A stretch of DNA of 64,000 nt, from positions 27,661-91,660 of the forward strand of contig CABUXV010000004.1 of the NCBI GenBank assembly GCA_902495595.1, written 5' to 3'. Origin of the DNA: an uncultured Eubacterium sp. Its GTDB lineage: Bacteria; Bacillota; Clostridia; Peptostreptococcales; Anaerovoracaceae. The translations under genes and the position numbers were made by a program. Positions 42,514 to 51,239 of the stretch are shown one piece after another. Position 1 is the first letter of the stretch, and each line of letters opens with the position of its first letter. The notes beneath the pieces are model-generated. The model saw only the letters and a list, made by a program, of their open reading frames with translations. It was not told where the DNA came from and did no database searches.

Positions 42514-43320
42514 TTACAGTTCATCAAGAGATTTAAATTTATATCCCATATCTTCCCATTTAGTTAAAACTTCATCCAATATCTCACCGTTAGTCTTCGA
42601 TGTACTGTGAAGCAAAACTATAGCTCCCGGATGAACCCTCGGTATAAGTTTTTGAAGAGCTTCTTCCCTGGTCGGCTGAGCAGATTCATACCAATCAACA
42701 TATGCAAGACTCCAAAATATGGTCTTATATCCCATATCCTTTGCCATCTTAAGATTTGATTCGCTGTACTTGCCCTGAGGCGGACGATAATACTTTTTCA
42801 TTTTTTTGCCTGTAACTTTTTCATATTCTGCCTCGAGCTTATTTAGCTCTGTTTTAAAACTTTCCTCAGTAGCTATCGCAGACATATCAGGGTGGCTGTA
42901 TGTGTGATTTCCCACTATATGCCCTTCTTTTTCCATACGTTTAACGAGTTCAGGACTTGTTTCTATGTAGTTTCCCACTAAAAAAAAAGTTGCCTTTACT
43001 TTGTGTTTTTTTAAAACGTCCAGTATTTTAGCCGTATATCCATTCTCATATCCCGCATCAAATGTCAGGTACAAAACCTTTTCCTTAGTATCTTCTGCAT
43101 AATACCCATTATATTTTGCAAGATAGTCTGCTGTTGCATTGGCTATAGGTGCCTGCCCCTCCTGCTGAAAGCTTAACCCCCAGTTCCCGTCAGCCGAAGT
43201 ATTTACACTGTTTTCTTTCATAATCCCGGTTGCAGAAAACAGACCTACCCCGATTACGGCGGCGGCAGCTGCCGCTCCTATGGTCTTCAAAATATTTTTC
43301 TTCTTTATCATAATAATCAT
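42514..43320 (-). CDS. pdaA: Delta-lactam-biosynthetic de-N-acetylase (PdaA type)
   Basis: A 268-residue exported NodB deacetylase. Signal anchor (KTIGAAAAAAVIGVGLFS), the PdaA-type lead-in NWGLSFQQEGQAP and YNGYYAEDTKEKVLYLTFDA, metal/catalytic motifs TFDAGYENG and NHTYSHPD, then RPPQGKYSE. PdaA removes the acetyl group from muramic residues so that muramic-delta-lactam, the cortex mark cut by CwlJ/SleB, can form. It fits with cwlJ elsewhere in the window. Its ribosome binding site is buried in a hairpin at 43324-43362. Confidence 0.88.
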   Translation of the reverse strand: MIIMIKKKNILKTIGAAAAAAVIGVGLFSATGIMKENSVNTSADGNWGLSFQQEGQAPIANATADYLAKYNGYYAEDTKEKVLYLTFDAGYENGYTAKILDVLKKHKVKATFFLVGNYIETSPELVKRMEKEGHIVGNHTYSHPDMSAIATEESFKTELNKLEAEYEKVTGKKMKKYYRPPQGKYSESNLKMAKDMGYKTIFWSLAYVDWYESAQPTREEALQKLIPRVHPGAIVLLHSTSKTNGEILDEVLTKWEDMGYKFKSLDEL

Positions 43321-43323
43321 AAA

Positions 43324-43362
43324 TAATCACCCCTAGCATTATACTGACGCTAAAGGTGATTA
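43324..43362 (-). promoter_or_regulatory. Hairpin masking the pdaA ribosome binding site, with a -10-like loop
   Basis: Minus-strand arms TAATCACCTTTAGC (43362-43349) and GCTAGGGGTGATTA (43337-43324) pair over 14 positions with two G-U pairs; loop 11 nt. The second arm contains the GGGGTGA ribosome binding site. The loop contains TATAAT (43343-43338). Transcripts read through from upstream would hide the site, while one starting after the loop would not. Confidence 0.6.
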
Positions 43363-43414
43363 ATTACAAATATCATATTCTTATGTTCTAAAAAGGACTT
43401 GCTGTAAATTACTT

Positions 43415-44122
43415 TCACCGGTTTATCAAATCCTTAACCACTTCTCCTGCAATTATAAGGCCTGCAGCCGAAGGAACAAAAGCTGTACTTCCGGGAACCT
43501 GCTTTCCGTTTATTCTTTTGGACTCAGCCGGATTTATGGGAATCTCTTTAGAGTAAACGACTTTAAGACTTTTTATTCCCCTGCTTCTTAGTTCTTTTCT
43601 CATCACCTTTGCCAGAGGACATACTGAGGTCTCATAAATATCGCATACCTGAAAATCATCAGCATTCAATTTGTTTCCCGTACCCATTGAACTTATTATT
43701 GGTACGCCTGCCCTTTCCGCCTGCTCTATGAGACAAAGCTTTCCTGTAACGGTATCTATCGCATCAACGATATAATCATATAAGGAAAAATCAAATTCAC
43801 AGGCAGTATCAGGCATATAAAAAGTTTTATGTGTAATCACTTTTATATCCGGGTCTATATCCTCAATTCGTTTTTTTGCTGCATCTACTTTATATTGACC
43901 TACCGTACTTCTTGTCGCTATTATCTGCCGGTTCAAATTGGAAATGCTGATTTTATCGTTATCTATCAGCTCAAGCGCGCCTACTCCGCTCCTTGCCAGA
44001 GCTTCCACAGCATAGCTGCCGACTCCTCCTATTCCGAAAACAGCTATTTTAGAATTGCGAAGACGTTTTATATTCTCGCTTCCTATTAAAAGTTCTGTTC
44101 TCGACAACTGATTGCTTAGCAT
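43415..44122 (-). CDS. tcdA: tRNA threonylcarbamoyladenosine dehydratase
   Basis: A 235-residue E1-like enzyme with the ThiF/MoeB nucleotide fold (KIAVFGIGGVGSYAVEALAR), the arginine finger region SNLNRQIIATRSTVGQYK and the TcdA signature YIVDAIDTVTGKLCLI and GTGNKLN. It cyclises t6A to ct6A in ANN-decoding tRNAs using ATP. No ubiquitin-like partner is nearby, consistent with TcdA. It starts 11 nt after copA and is probably read with the copper operon, though functionally unrelated. Confidence 0.92.
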   Translation of the reverse strand: MLSNQLSRTELLIGSENIKRLRNSKIAVFGIGGVGSYAVEALARSGVGALELIDNDKISISNLNRQIIATRSTVGQYKVDAAKKRIEDIDPDIKVITHKTFYMPDTACEFDFSLYDYIVDAIDTVTGKLCLIEQAERAGVPIISSMGTGNKLNADDFQVCDIYETSVCPLAKVMRKELRSRGIKSLKVVYSKEIPINPAESKRINGKQVPGSTAFVPSAAGLIIAGEVVKDLINR

Positions 44123-44133
44123 TGCTGTAACTC

Positions 44134-44343
44134 CTAGTCTATGGAAGTTACTCTGTAATCTTTATCTTCCACAGCCTTTTTAAGAATTTCATCGGATATG
44201 CCGTCTTTAACTGTAACAACAGCCTCATTTTTTTCATGGCTCACTTCAGCTTTTTCAACACCATCCAAAGCTTCAAGGCTTTTCTTTACAGTAGCTTCGC
44301 AGTGCTGGCACATCATTCCTTCGATTTTCATTGTCTTTTTCAT
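44134..44343 (-). CDS. copZ: CopZ-like copper chaperone from an internal in-frame start in copA
   Basis: Within copA, CAGGAGGAAAATAAAATG places an ideal ribosome binding site before an in-frame ATG at 44343. The resulting 69-residue product (MKKTMKIEGMMCQHCEATVK...) has the length and MxCxxC motif of free CopZ. The cell could make both fused and free forms from one mRNA, analogous in outcome to E. coli CopA(Z). Alternatively, the fusion results from loss of a stop codon between formerly separate copA and copZ genes. Confidence 0.65.
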   Translation of the reverse strand: MKKTMKIEGMMCQHCEATVKKSLEALDGVEKAEVSHEKNEAVVTVKDGISDEILKKAVEDKDYRVTSID

Positions 44344-46686
44344 TTTATTTTCCTCCTGTTTTTTATAATCATCTGATATTAAATCTGAATTATAGGCTGA
44401 TTTTATCTTTTTGTCCTTTGAAGAGTCTCTCATTTTAAACAGATTAAGTCTTAATGCATTAGTTACAACACAAAAGCTTGAAAGACTCATTGCCGCCGCT
44501 CCGAACATAGGATTAAGCTGTAAACCGAACACAGGAATCCATATTCCTGCCGCCAGCGGAATTCCTATTACATTGTATATAAATGCCCAGAATAAATTCT
44601 GATGGATGTTTCTTAAAGTAGCCCTGCTCATTCTTATCGCCGCCGGCACATCTGAAAGACTGCTGTTCATTAAAACCACATCCGCTGCATCTATTGCTAT
44701 ATCTGTACCTGCACCTATGGCAATTCCCATATCAGCTCTTGTAAGCGCCGGAGCATCATTTATTCCGTCTCCTACCATTGCAACCTTTCCATACTCTTTA
44801 AATTTCTTTATTACATCTTCTTTGCCGTCAGGCATAACACCTGCAATAACATCATCTACACCCGCCTGTTTTCCTACAGCTTCGGCAGTTTTCCTATTAT
44901 CGCCTGTAAGCATAACCACCTTTATGCCCATATTTTGCAGTTCCTTTATGGCTTTCGGGCTGTCCTCCTTTATAACATCGGCTACAGCTATTATGCCTAT
45001 GAGGCTTTTATCCCTGCTGAAGAATAAGGGAGTTTTTCCCTCTTCTGCAAGCTTTTGCGCATAATTTTCCATTTCATCGGTTACTTCTGCCTGCGAGGCT
45101 ATAAATTTTAAATTGCCGCCGCTCAGCTCACTTCCATGAAATTTTGCCGCAAGGCCGTTACCCGGCAGCGCTTTAAAGTCTTCTATTTCAAAATAATCAA
45201 GTTTCCTTTCTTCTGCAAGCTGTACTATTGCCTTTGCAATAGGGTGCTCACTCTTTATCTCGAGAGAATAGGCTGTGTCCAGAAGCTCTTTTTCAGATAT
45301 ATTATCAGCCGGTATTATATCAGTAACTTTAGGTTCGCCCTTTGTTATGGTACCTGTCTTGTCTAAAACAACCGTATTCATCTTACCGGTTTCTTCAAGA
45401 GATACTGCCGTTTTAAAAAGTATACCGTTCTTGGCTCCCATGCCATTGCCCACCATTATAGCTACAGGTGTTGCAAGGCCAAGAGCACATGGACAGCTTA
45501 TAACAAGCACAGATATACCTCTTGCAAGAGCATATCCTATACTTTCACCTGCAATGAGCCATACCGCAATGGTTATAACTGCTATGGCAATAACTACAGG
45601 AACAAAGACTCCCGACACTTTATCCGCTACTTTTGCTATAGGAGCTTTTGTTGCAGCAGCATCGCTTACCATTCTTATTATCTGGGAAAGAGTAGTATCC
45701 TCCCCTACTCTGCTGGCTTCACATTTTATATATCCAGATTGGTTTACAGTGGCAGCAGATACTTTGTCCTGCGGTCCCTTATCCACAGGAATACTTTCTC
45801 CTGTAAGTGCTGCTTCGTTAACTGCGCTTGAACCTTCCAGAACAATTCCATCTACGGGAATATTCTCACCAGGTCTGACAACAAATATATCTCCTTTTAC
45901 CACATCTTCTATAGATACCTGAATTTCTTCTCCATCTCTTATTACAGATGCCGATTTAGGTGAAAGTTTCATAAGTCCCTTTAAGGCATTGGTCGTTTTT
46001 CCTTTTGATTTAGCTTCAAGCATTTTTCCAACTGTTATAAGAGCGAGTATCATAGCCGCGGTTTCAAAATAAAACTCGTGCATATATGACATAACCATGT
46101 TCATATCACCTTTTGCTTGAGCATCCGTCATAGCAAACAATGCATATGTGCTGTATACAAAAGCTGCGCTTGACCCCAGAGCAACAAGAGTATCCATATT
46201 GGGAGCCATATTAAACAAACTTCTGAATCCGCTTATAAAAAACTTCTGATTTATTATCATTACAGCCAGCGTAAGAAGAAGCTGCAATATTCCCATTGCT
46301 ATATGATTATTTGCCAAAAATTCCGGCGCGGGCCAGCCCCACATCATATGCCCCATTGAAAAATACATGAGTACAACCAAAAATATTACAGACCAAATCA
46401 ATCTCTTTTTTAGTACAGGCGTCTCCTTATCTTCAAGCAGTCCATCATCTGCCTGGGCTGTCTGCGCCTTTGAATTTCCTGGTGAAAGGTTCTTCTCCGA
46501 AGCGCCATAGCCTGCATTTTCAACAGCTTTTACAATTTCTTCCGGTGAAGCGGTCCCCTCAACACCCATGGAATTTGTCAAAAGACTTACAGAACATGAT
46601 TCCACTCCGGAAACCTTTGATACTGCCTTTTCCACCCGCGCGCTGCACGCCGCACAGCTCATTCCTGTTACATTATATTGTTTCAT
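44134..46686 (-). CDS. copA: Copper-exporting P1B-type ATPase with C-terminal CopZ domain
   Basis: An 850-residue Cu+ exporter. N-terminal HMA domain with GMSCAACSARVE; eight membrane helices with the CPC motif in ISCPCALGLATP; phosphorylation motif DKTGTIT; hinge GDGINDAPAL. Unusually, a linker (SDDYKKQEENK) after the last helix leads into a second complete HMA domain (IEGMMCQHCEATVKKSL), which is a CopZ chaperone fused to the end. A perfect internal ribosome binding site and ATG precede that domain (see the entry at 44134-44343). It is 40 nt downstream of csoR in the CsoR-controlled operon. Confidence 0.95.
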   Translation of the reverse strand: MKQYNVTGMSCAACSARVEKAVSKVSGVESCSVSLLTNSMGVEGTASPEEIVKAVENAGYGASEKNLSPGNSKAQTAQADDGLLEDKETPVLKKRLIWSVIFLVVLMYFSMGHMMWGWPAPEFLANNHIAMGILQLLLTLAVMIINQKFFISGFRSLFNMAPNMDTLVALGSSAAFVYSTYALFAMTDAQAKGDMNMVMSYMHEFYFETAAMILALITVGKMLEAKSKGKTTNALKGLMKLSPKSASVIRDGEEIQVSIEDVVKGDIFVVRPGENIPVDGIVLEGSSAVNEAALTGESIPVDKGPQDKVSAATVNQSGYIKCEASRVGEDTTLSQIIRMVSDAAATKAPIAKVADKVSGVFVPVVIAIAVITIAVWLIAGESIGYALARGISVLVISCPCALGLATPVAIMVGNGMGAKNGILFKTAVSLEETGKMNTVVLDKTGTITKGEPKVTDIIPADNISEKELLDTAYSLEIKSEHPIAKAIVQLAEERKLDYFEIEDFKALPGNGLAAKFHGSELSGGNLKFIASQAEVTDEMENYAQKLAEEGKTPLFFSRDKSLIGIIAVADVIKEDSPKAIKELQNMGIKVVMLTGDNRKTAEAVGKQAGVDDVIAGVMPDGKEDVIKKFKEYGKVAMVGDGINDAPALTRADMGIAIGAGTDIAIDAADVVLMNSSLSDVPAAIRMSRATLRNIHQNLFWAFIYNVIGIPLAAGIWIPVFGLQLNPMFGAAAMSLSSFCVVTNALRLNLFKMRDSSKDKKIKSAYNSDLISDDYKKQEENKMKKTMKIEGMMCQHCEATVKKSLEALDGVEKAEVSHEKNEAVVTVKDGISDEILKKAVEDKDYRVTSID

Positions 46687-46726
46687 CTCTATCTCCTTAA
46701 TACTTGCATTTATTTCATGTCACAGT

Positions 46727-47044
46727 CTACTTCATAAGCTTCTGCAAAGTTGTCACAAGCTCCTCTACAGTCTCGTCTTTTCCTTCTCGTATATCTCTGG
46801 CAACGCAATTTCTAATGTGTTCGCCTAACAGTTCTTTATTAAAAGCATTAAGAGCCGCATTTACTGCGGCTACCTGTATGAGGATATCTGTACAGTAAGC
46901 CTCTTTTTCAAGCATTCCCTTAATCCCTCTTATCTGACCTTCAATCCTGCTGAGTCTGTTAACGAGACTTTTGTATTCTCTGTCTGAACGCTTGGTAGTT
47001 TTATTATTACAGCATATTTTTTCATCAGCTTTCCTATCATCCAT
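46727..47044 (-). CDS. csoR: Copper-sensing repressor CsoR
   Basis: A 105-residue all-helical DUF156 regulator. Copper ligands are in place: Cys in EAYCTDILIQ and His/Cys in GEHIRNCVARD. The N-terminal extension carries an extra CC pair (KICCNNK). Cu(I) binding releases it from DNA. First gene of csoR-copA; the operator and promoter lie just upstream at 47130-47158. Confidence 0.95.
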   Translation of the reverse strand: MDDRKADEKICCNNKTTKRSDREYKSLVNRLSRIEGQIRGIKGMLEKEAYCTDILIQVAAVNAALNAFNKELLGEHIRNCVARDIREGKDETVEELVTTLQKLMK

Positions 47045-47129
47045 AAAATATTTACTCCCGTCTTATAAAACCTCACCATGAAATTCTTCATTTTCCTGAA
47101 AAATTTTCAGTTATACTAACCTTACTCAA

Positions 47130-47158
47130 ATAATATACCCCTATAGGGTATATGTCAA
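47130..47158 (-). promoter_or_regulatory. CsoR-regulated promoter of the copper operon
   Basis: On the minus strand TTGACA (47158-47153), 17-nt spacer and TATTAT (47135-47130). The spacer is filled by the CsoR operator-like palindrome TATACCC-CTATA-GGGTATA (47134-47152), so bound CsoR would occlude polymerase. Confidence 0.9.
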
Positions 47159-47277
47159 TATTTTTCTTTTTAAATATTTTTTAAAATCCATCTGTATTTT
47201 ATATTTTAATAATATATATTTTGGTGATATAATGTATTTTATATGCGGAATAATAAAGGAAAAGGAAGAGATGTACA

Positions 47278-48330
47278 ATGAAAGAAAAATTTTTTACTTC
47301 TAAAACCATAATAGGAATTCTGATATGCTTCATACTGGCAATACCTGCATGGCTTTTGGGTACTGAATTTCCCATAATAGGAGGACCTGTCTTCGGTATA
47401 CTCATAGGTATGCTCTTAGCTTTTTTCAAAAGGCCTGCCATACTGGACAAAGGTATAAAATTTACATCAAAATATATACTTCAGTATTCCATAATACTTT
47501 TAGGTTTTGAGATGAATCTGTTCAATGTAATAAAAGTCGGAGGACAGTCTCTTTTAGTTATGATATTCACTTTAACCTCATCTTTTATTACAGCCTATTT
47601 TCTAGGTAAAGCTATGAAAATCGACGGAAATACCACAACACTTATAGGCGTTGGAACATCCATATGCGGAGGGTCTGCCATTGCGGCTACGGCTCCTGTT
47701 ATAAAAGCTGAAGATGAGGATGTGGCCCAAGCTATATCCACCATATTTCTCTTTAATATAATAGCCGTTTTCATATTCCCGCCTCTGGGTCATCTTATTG
47801 GACTAAGCGACACAGGATTCGGAATGTGGGCCGGAACTGCAATAAACGATACAAGCTCTGTAGTTGCTGCCGGAGCCTCATGGAGCAGTGCGGCAGGAAA
47901 TAATACGGCGCTTGCTTTTGCAACAATCGTAAAACTGACGAGAACCCTGATGATTGTTCCTATAACCCTGACACTTGCTGTTTACACTGCTAGAAAAATT
48001 TCCAGACAAAAGGCAGCAGCATCCCACAGCGGTGAACCTGCGGAAACAGAAAACAATTTCAGTTTTGCAAAAGTATTCCCTTGGTTTGTTCTAGGTTTTG
48101 TACTGACTGCGATCTTAAATACATTCCTTCCTATTCCTGTTTCGGTATCCGAAACTCTTGTTAAAATAGGAAAGTTCATGATAGTTATGGCAATGACTGC
48201 AATCGGCCTTAATACAAATTTAAAAAAGCTTCTGACCAATGGTCTGAAGCCTATTTTGCTTGGATTATGCTGTTGGTTTGTAGTTGCCGTCGTATCCCTT
48301 ATAGTACAGCACTTTATCGGGATGATATAA
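47278..48330 (+). CDS. YeiH/UPF0324 family membrane transporter
   Basis: A 350-residue protein with about ten membrane helices. Family motifs are GPVFGILIGMLLA, ILLGFEMNLFNV, GVGTSICGGSAIAATAPVI and NDTSSVVAAGA. The family is annotated as putative sulfate/sulfonate exporter, but the substrate is poorly established. GGAAGAG precedes the ATG. It is divergent from csoR but the CsoR promoter faces the other way. It converges on the next gene with a 4-nt gap and no terminator in between. Confidence 0.9.
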   Translation: MKEKFFTSKTIIGILICFILAIPAWLLGTEFPIIGGPVFGILIGMLLAFFKRPAILDKGIKFTSKYILQYSIILLGFEMNLFNVIKVGGQSLLVMIFTLTSSFITAYFLGKAMKIDGNTTTLIGVGTSICGGSAIAATAPVIKAEDEDVAQAISTIFLFNIIAVFIFPPLGHLIGLSDTGFGMWAGTAINDTSSVVAAGASWSSAAGNNTALAFATIVKLTRTLMIVPITLTLAVYTARKISRQKAAASHSGEPAETENNFSFAKVFPWFVLGFVLTAILNTFLPIPVSVSETLVKIGKFMIVMAMTAIGLNTNLKKLLTNGLKPILLGLCCWFVVAVVSLIVQHFIGMI

Positions 48331-48334
48331 ATTC

Positions 48335-49072
48335 CTACGGCTTTCCCATAAGCCGTTTTTCCTCTGCCGCTTCATGATTTCTTATATACGCAAGAGCATG
48401 AAGCGGTGAGTAAAGTTCCGCCGGCTGAATATGTGAATGCCTTTTTATCCTGCCGTTTTTATCCTTTACGGGAATTGAGTTTTTATGATATAAAGTTATC
48501 GGCCGGTCATTATATGAAAAATACCATTCTCCGGCATAAGTCGTTATATACGCCGTACCGCTTTTTATCTCTGCTTTCATATTATATTTGCTGCATAAAG
48601 TTCTTATTTTGTCTTCTATTGAATTTGCCCCTTTTGATGATTTGTATGCGGCTTCTTTATATTCATCCTTTAGCCTCTCTTTGATGAGCTTAAATTCACT
48701 CTTACTCTCTTCAAGTTCGGCAAGCTCGCTCATAGCTTCAATAGAATAATATCCCCACGCTCCGATATGTATACGAAACTTGTTTTTCATTATGCTGAAT
48801 AAACGCAGGTCACGTTCGCTAAAAAAAATTATTCTGGGAGTTTCACCTAAATCATAGACTACATCCTCCATTACAGGCTTCCATTTATCCAAAACTATTT
48901 TGTCTATATCCCCTGAAAATATTTCGTATTTCTCCGGCTGCTCAAATATATATTCGCTGCTGCCCCTAGGAATGAAATCGTCATCAAGCGAAATAACCGT
49001 GAGTTTTTCCGGCAGACTGTGTTTTGACTCTTCTATCTTCTTTATTCCCTTAAAATAAAACAAATAAACCAT
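48335..49072 (-). CDS. Hypothetical protein downstream of exoA
   Basis: A 245-residue soluble protein of no recognised family. The N-terminal ~100 residues look alpha/beta (KLTVISLDDDFIPRGSSEYI, TPRIIFFSERDLRLFSIMKN), the middle is a charged helix (LEESKSEFKLIKERLKDEYK) and the C-terminal ~100 residues are beta-rich with an amide-like end (AYITTYAGEWYFSYN, LYHKNSIPVKDKNGRI, HIQPAELYSPLHALAYIRNH). It begins 2 nt after the exoA stop with a poor ribosome binding site, so it is probably translated by coupling. Confidence 0.75.
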   Translation of the reverse strand: MVYLFYFKGIKKIEESKHSLPEKLTVISLDDDFIPRGSSEYIFEQPEKYEIFSGDIDKIVLDKWKPVMEDVVYDLGETPRIIFFSERDLRLFSIMKNKFRIHIGAWGYYSIEAMSELAELEESKSEFKLIKERLKDEYKEAAYKSSKGANSIEDKIRTLCSKYNMKAEIKSGTAYITTYAGEWYFSYNDRPITLYHKNSIPVKDKNGRIKRHSHIQPAELYSPLHALAYIRNHEAAEEKRLMGKP

Positions 49073-49074
49073 TT

Positions 49075-49830
49075 TTAAAATTCCAGTTCTAAAGTTACAG
49101 GGCAGTGGTCGCTTCCATAAACATCAGTTAAAATTTCTGCGGACTTCAGATTGTTCTTCAGGCTCTCTGAAACAAGAAAATAATCTATACGCCATCCGGC
49201 ATTATTTTTCCTTGCATTAAATCTGTAGCTCCACCACGAATACACTCCCTCAAGCTCAGGATAAAAATATCTGAAAGTATCTATAAATCCGGATTCCTGA
49301 AGAATACCCATTTTTTCCCTTTCTTCATCGGTAAATCCGGCATTCTTCCTATTTGTCTTAGGATTCTTCAAATCTATCTCTTTAAAGGCAACATTAAAGT
49401 CACCGCAAGTCACAACAGGCTTCTTCTTCTCCAGACTCTTAAGGTAATTTCTGAAATCATCCTCCCATTTCATTCTGTAATCGAGACGTTTCAGCTCATT
49501 TTGGGAATTGGGCACGTATACATTGACAAGATAGAAGTTTTCATATTCAGCAGTTATAACTCGCCCTTCTTTATCATGTTCTTCCATATCTATACCATAT
49601 GAAATGCTTAATGGCTCTTCCTTTGTAAAAACAGCCGTTCCCGAATACCCTTTTTTCTCGGCAGAGCACCAGTACTGATTGTATCCTTTTAACGGGACTT
49701 CTGCCTGTCCTTCCTGCATCTTTGTCTCCTGTATGCAGATAACATCTGCATTACTGTCTTCGGCAAAATCCAAAAATCCTTTTCCCATTGCAGCTCTTAT
49801 TCCATTTACATTCCACGATATTAATTTCAT
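49075..49830 (-). CDS. exoA: Exodeoxyribonuclease III (AP endonuclease)
   Basis: A 251-residue EEP-fold nuclease: WNVNGIRAA, IQETKMQEG (metal Glu), VNVYVPNSQ, CGDFNVAF (catalytic Asp/Asn), WSYRFNARKNNAGWRIDYFL and GSDHCPV (catalytic His). It cuts at abasic sites and acts after glycosylases such as Ung in base excision repair. Length matches the family. Confidence 0.96.
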   Translation of the reverse strand: MKLISWNVNGIRAAMGKGFLDFAEDSNADVICIQETKMQEGQAEVPLKGYNQYWCSAEKKGYSGTAVFTKEEPLSISYGIDMEEHDKEGRVITAEYENFYLVNVYVPNSQNELKRLDYRMKWEDDFRNYLKSLEKKKPVVTCGDFNVAFKEIDLKNPKTNRKNAGFTDEEREKMGILQESGFIDTFRYFYPELEGVYSWWSYRFNARKNNAGWRIDYFLVSESLKNNLKSAEILTDVYGSDHCPVTLELEF

Positions 49831-49943
49831 ATTGTTTTATATCGCCATGAGACGATACTTCCTCCTGATAAAAAATATTGTACAAAAACAGTATACTTTG
49901 TCTAAGCGCAATAATCAATAAAATTGCCGCTGTTTTTTTAATT

Positions 49944-50693
49944 TTAACAAACCATACAAAGACCCGCACCCATCCTCATATACGTACCTCCCTCACGTCT
50001 GTAAGAACAAAACAGGTCCCTCTCACAACAGGTGCATCGAGAACTTACGCCGATATTTTCACGACGAACACCTGAAAGTTCAAGCTGCTTGCGGTTTACA
50101 GCTTTTATATCTATATAATATTTATTATCTTTTTTAATAACATAATCATCTGTAAAATTCCATTTTGATTTGAATTCTTCATAAACTTCACTGCCTGTTT
50201 CAAAACAGCACTGACTTATGCCCGGACCAATGTAAACTTGAATATCTTCAGGATGGCTGCCATATGTTTCCGTCATTTTTCCCACGGTTTTCTGTCCTAT
50301 TCCTGCTGCTGTTCCTCTCCATCCTGCATGGACCAGCCCTATAGCTTTACTTCTGTAATCCCAAAAGTAAAGAGGCAGACAATCCGCATGAACAGTAGTC
50401 AAAAGCACGTTTTTAAGATTTGTCACAACCCCATCCGTCTGCGGAATAACCACAGATTTCATTTCGGAAAGCCTCTGTCTCGGCTTCGCATATTTAACTA
50501 TCTTCTCGTCTATGACAGCAACATGTGTCTTATGAACCTGTCCGGGCCATACCAAAACCGTCTTATCAAGTCCAAGCTCTTTAAATATATTGATATTATT
50601 GTAAGGTGACCCTTTCACAGCTCCATATTTTAACGAAAAAAATCCTCTGACTTCCGGGGATTCTTCAAAAATTTCCATATACTCCTTACTCAT
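49944..50693 (-). CDS. pgeF: Multicopper-oxidase-fold purine nucleosidase/peptidoglycan editing factor (YfiH family)
   Basis: A 249-residue YfiH/PgeF protein with the zinc-site residues in VHADCLPLYFWD, LVHAGWRGTAAG and GPGISQCCFE, plus SRCTCCERDLFCSYRREGG near the end. Members cleave adenosine-type nucleosides, and E. coli PgeF edits peptidoglycan precursors. The start at 50693 overlaps the stop of the upstream phosphatase gene by a few bases and has AAAGG 9 nt upstream; longer in-frame starts lie deep inside that gene. Confidence 0.9.
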   Translation of the reverse strand: MSKEYMEIFEESPEVRGFFSLKYGAVKGSPYNNINIFKELGLDKTVLVWPGQVHKTHVAVIDEKIVKYAKPRQRLSEMKSVVIPQTDGVVTNLKNVLLTTVHADCLPLYFWDYRSKAIGLVHAGWRGTAAGIGQKTVGKMTETYGSHPEDIQVYIGPGISQCCFETGSEVYEEFKSKWNFTDDYVIKKDNKYYIDIKAVNRKQLELSGVRRENIGVSSRCTCCERDLFCSYRREGGTYMRMGAGLCMVC

Positions 50694-51141
50694 GCAATAA
50701 AACCTTTCCCAATCCTTCACATCCTGCCGCAACATCATCATAGGTATCATCAAAATTCCCTGTATACCATGGATCCGCTATACTTCTGTCCTCTCCTGCA
50801 AAATCCAAAAGCTTATGTACCTTATTCTTTGAATCTCCACCCGCAATCTTTAATATATTTCTAACGTTAGCATCATCCATGCCTATTATATAATCAAATT
50901 TTTTGTAATCTCTCGCAGTCATTCGTCTGGCATGCCTTTTAGTATAAGGAATGCCATTCTCTCTTAGTTTTTTCTTAGTGCCGGGATGAATATCACTTCC
51001 GATTTCTTCCGTACTTGTGGCAGCTGATTCTATGTAAAACTGTTCCGCCATACCGGCCTTATCAACCATATCACGGAATATAAACTCCGCCATCGTGCTG
51101 CGGCAAATGTTGCCGTGGCAGATAAATAATACCTTTATCAT
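50686..51141 (-). CDS. Low-molecular-weight protein-tyrosine phosphatase
   Basis: A 151-residue phosphatase with the P-loop CHGNICRS (nucleophilic Cys, catalytic Arg) at the N-terminus and the general-acid loop DPWYTGNFDDTYDD at the C-terminus, both intact. Cytoplasmic; in Bacillota these counteract tyrosine or arginine kinases. Probably translationally coupled to pgeF. Confidence 0.94.
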   Translation of the reverse strand: MIKVLFICHGNICRSTMAEFIFRDMVDKAGMAEQFYIESAATSTEEIGSDIHPGTKKKLRENGIPYTKRHARRMTARDYKKFDYIIGMDDANVRNILKIAGGDSKNKVHKLLDFAGEDRSIADPWYTGNFDDTYDDVAAGCEGLGKVLLHE

Positions 51142-51239
51142 ATTTAGAATTCCTCCTTAAATCATTGCTTTTCTTTGTATTTACAGGCTTTCCGCAGATT
51201 CTTGAATTTGTCGTTCTTCACGAATCTTCTTATAAATTC

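Noticed and set aside
45275..45922. 215-codon plus-strand frame opposite copA
   Set aside because: Shadow of conserved ATPase membrane segments; no start signal.
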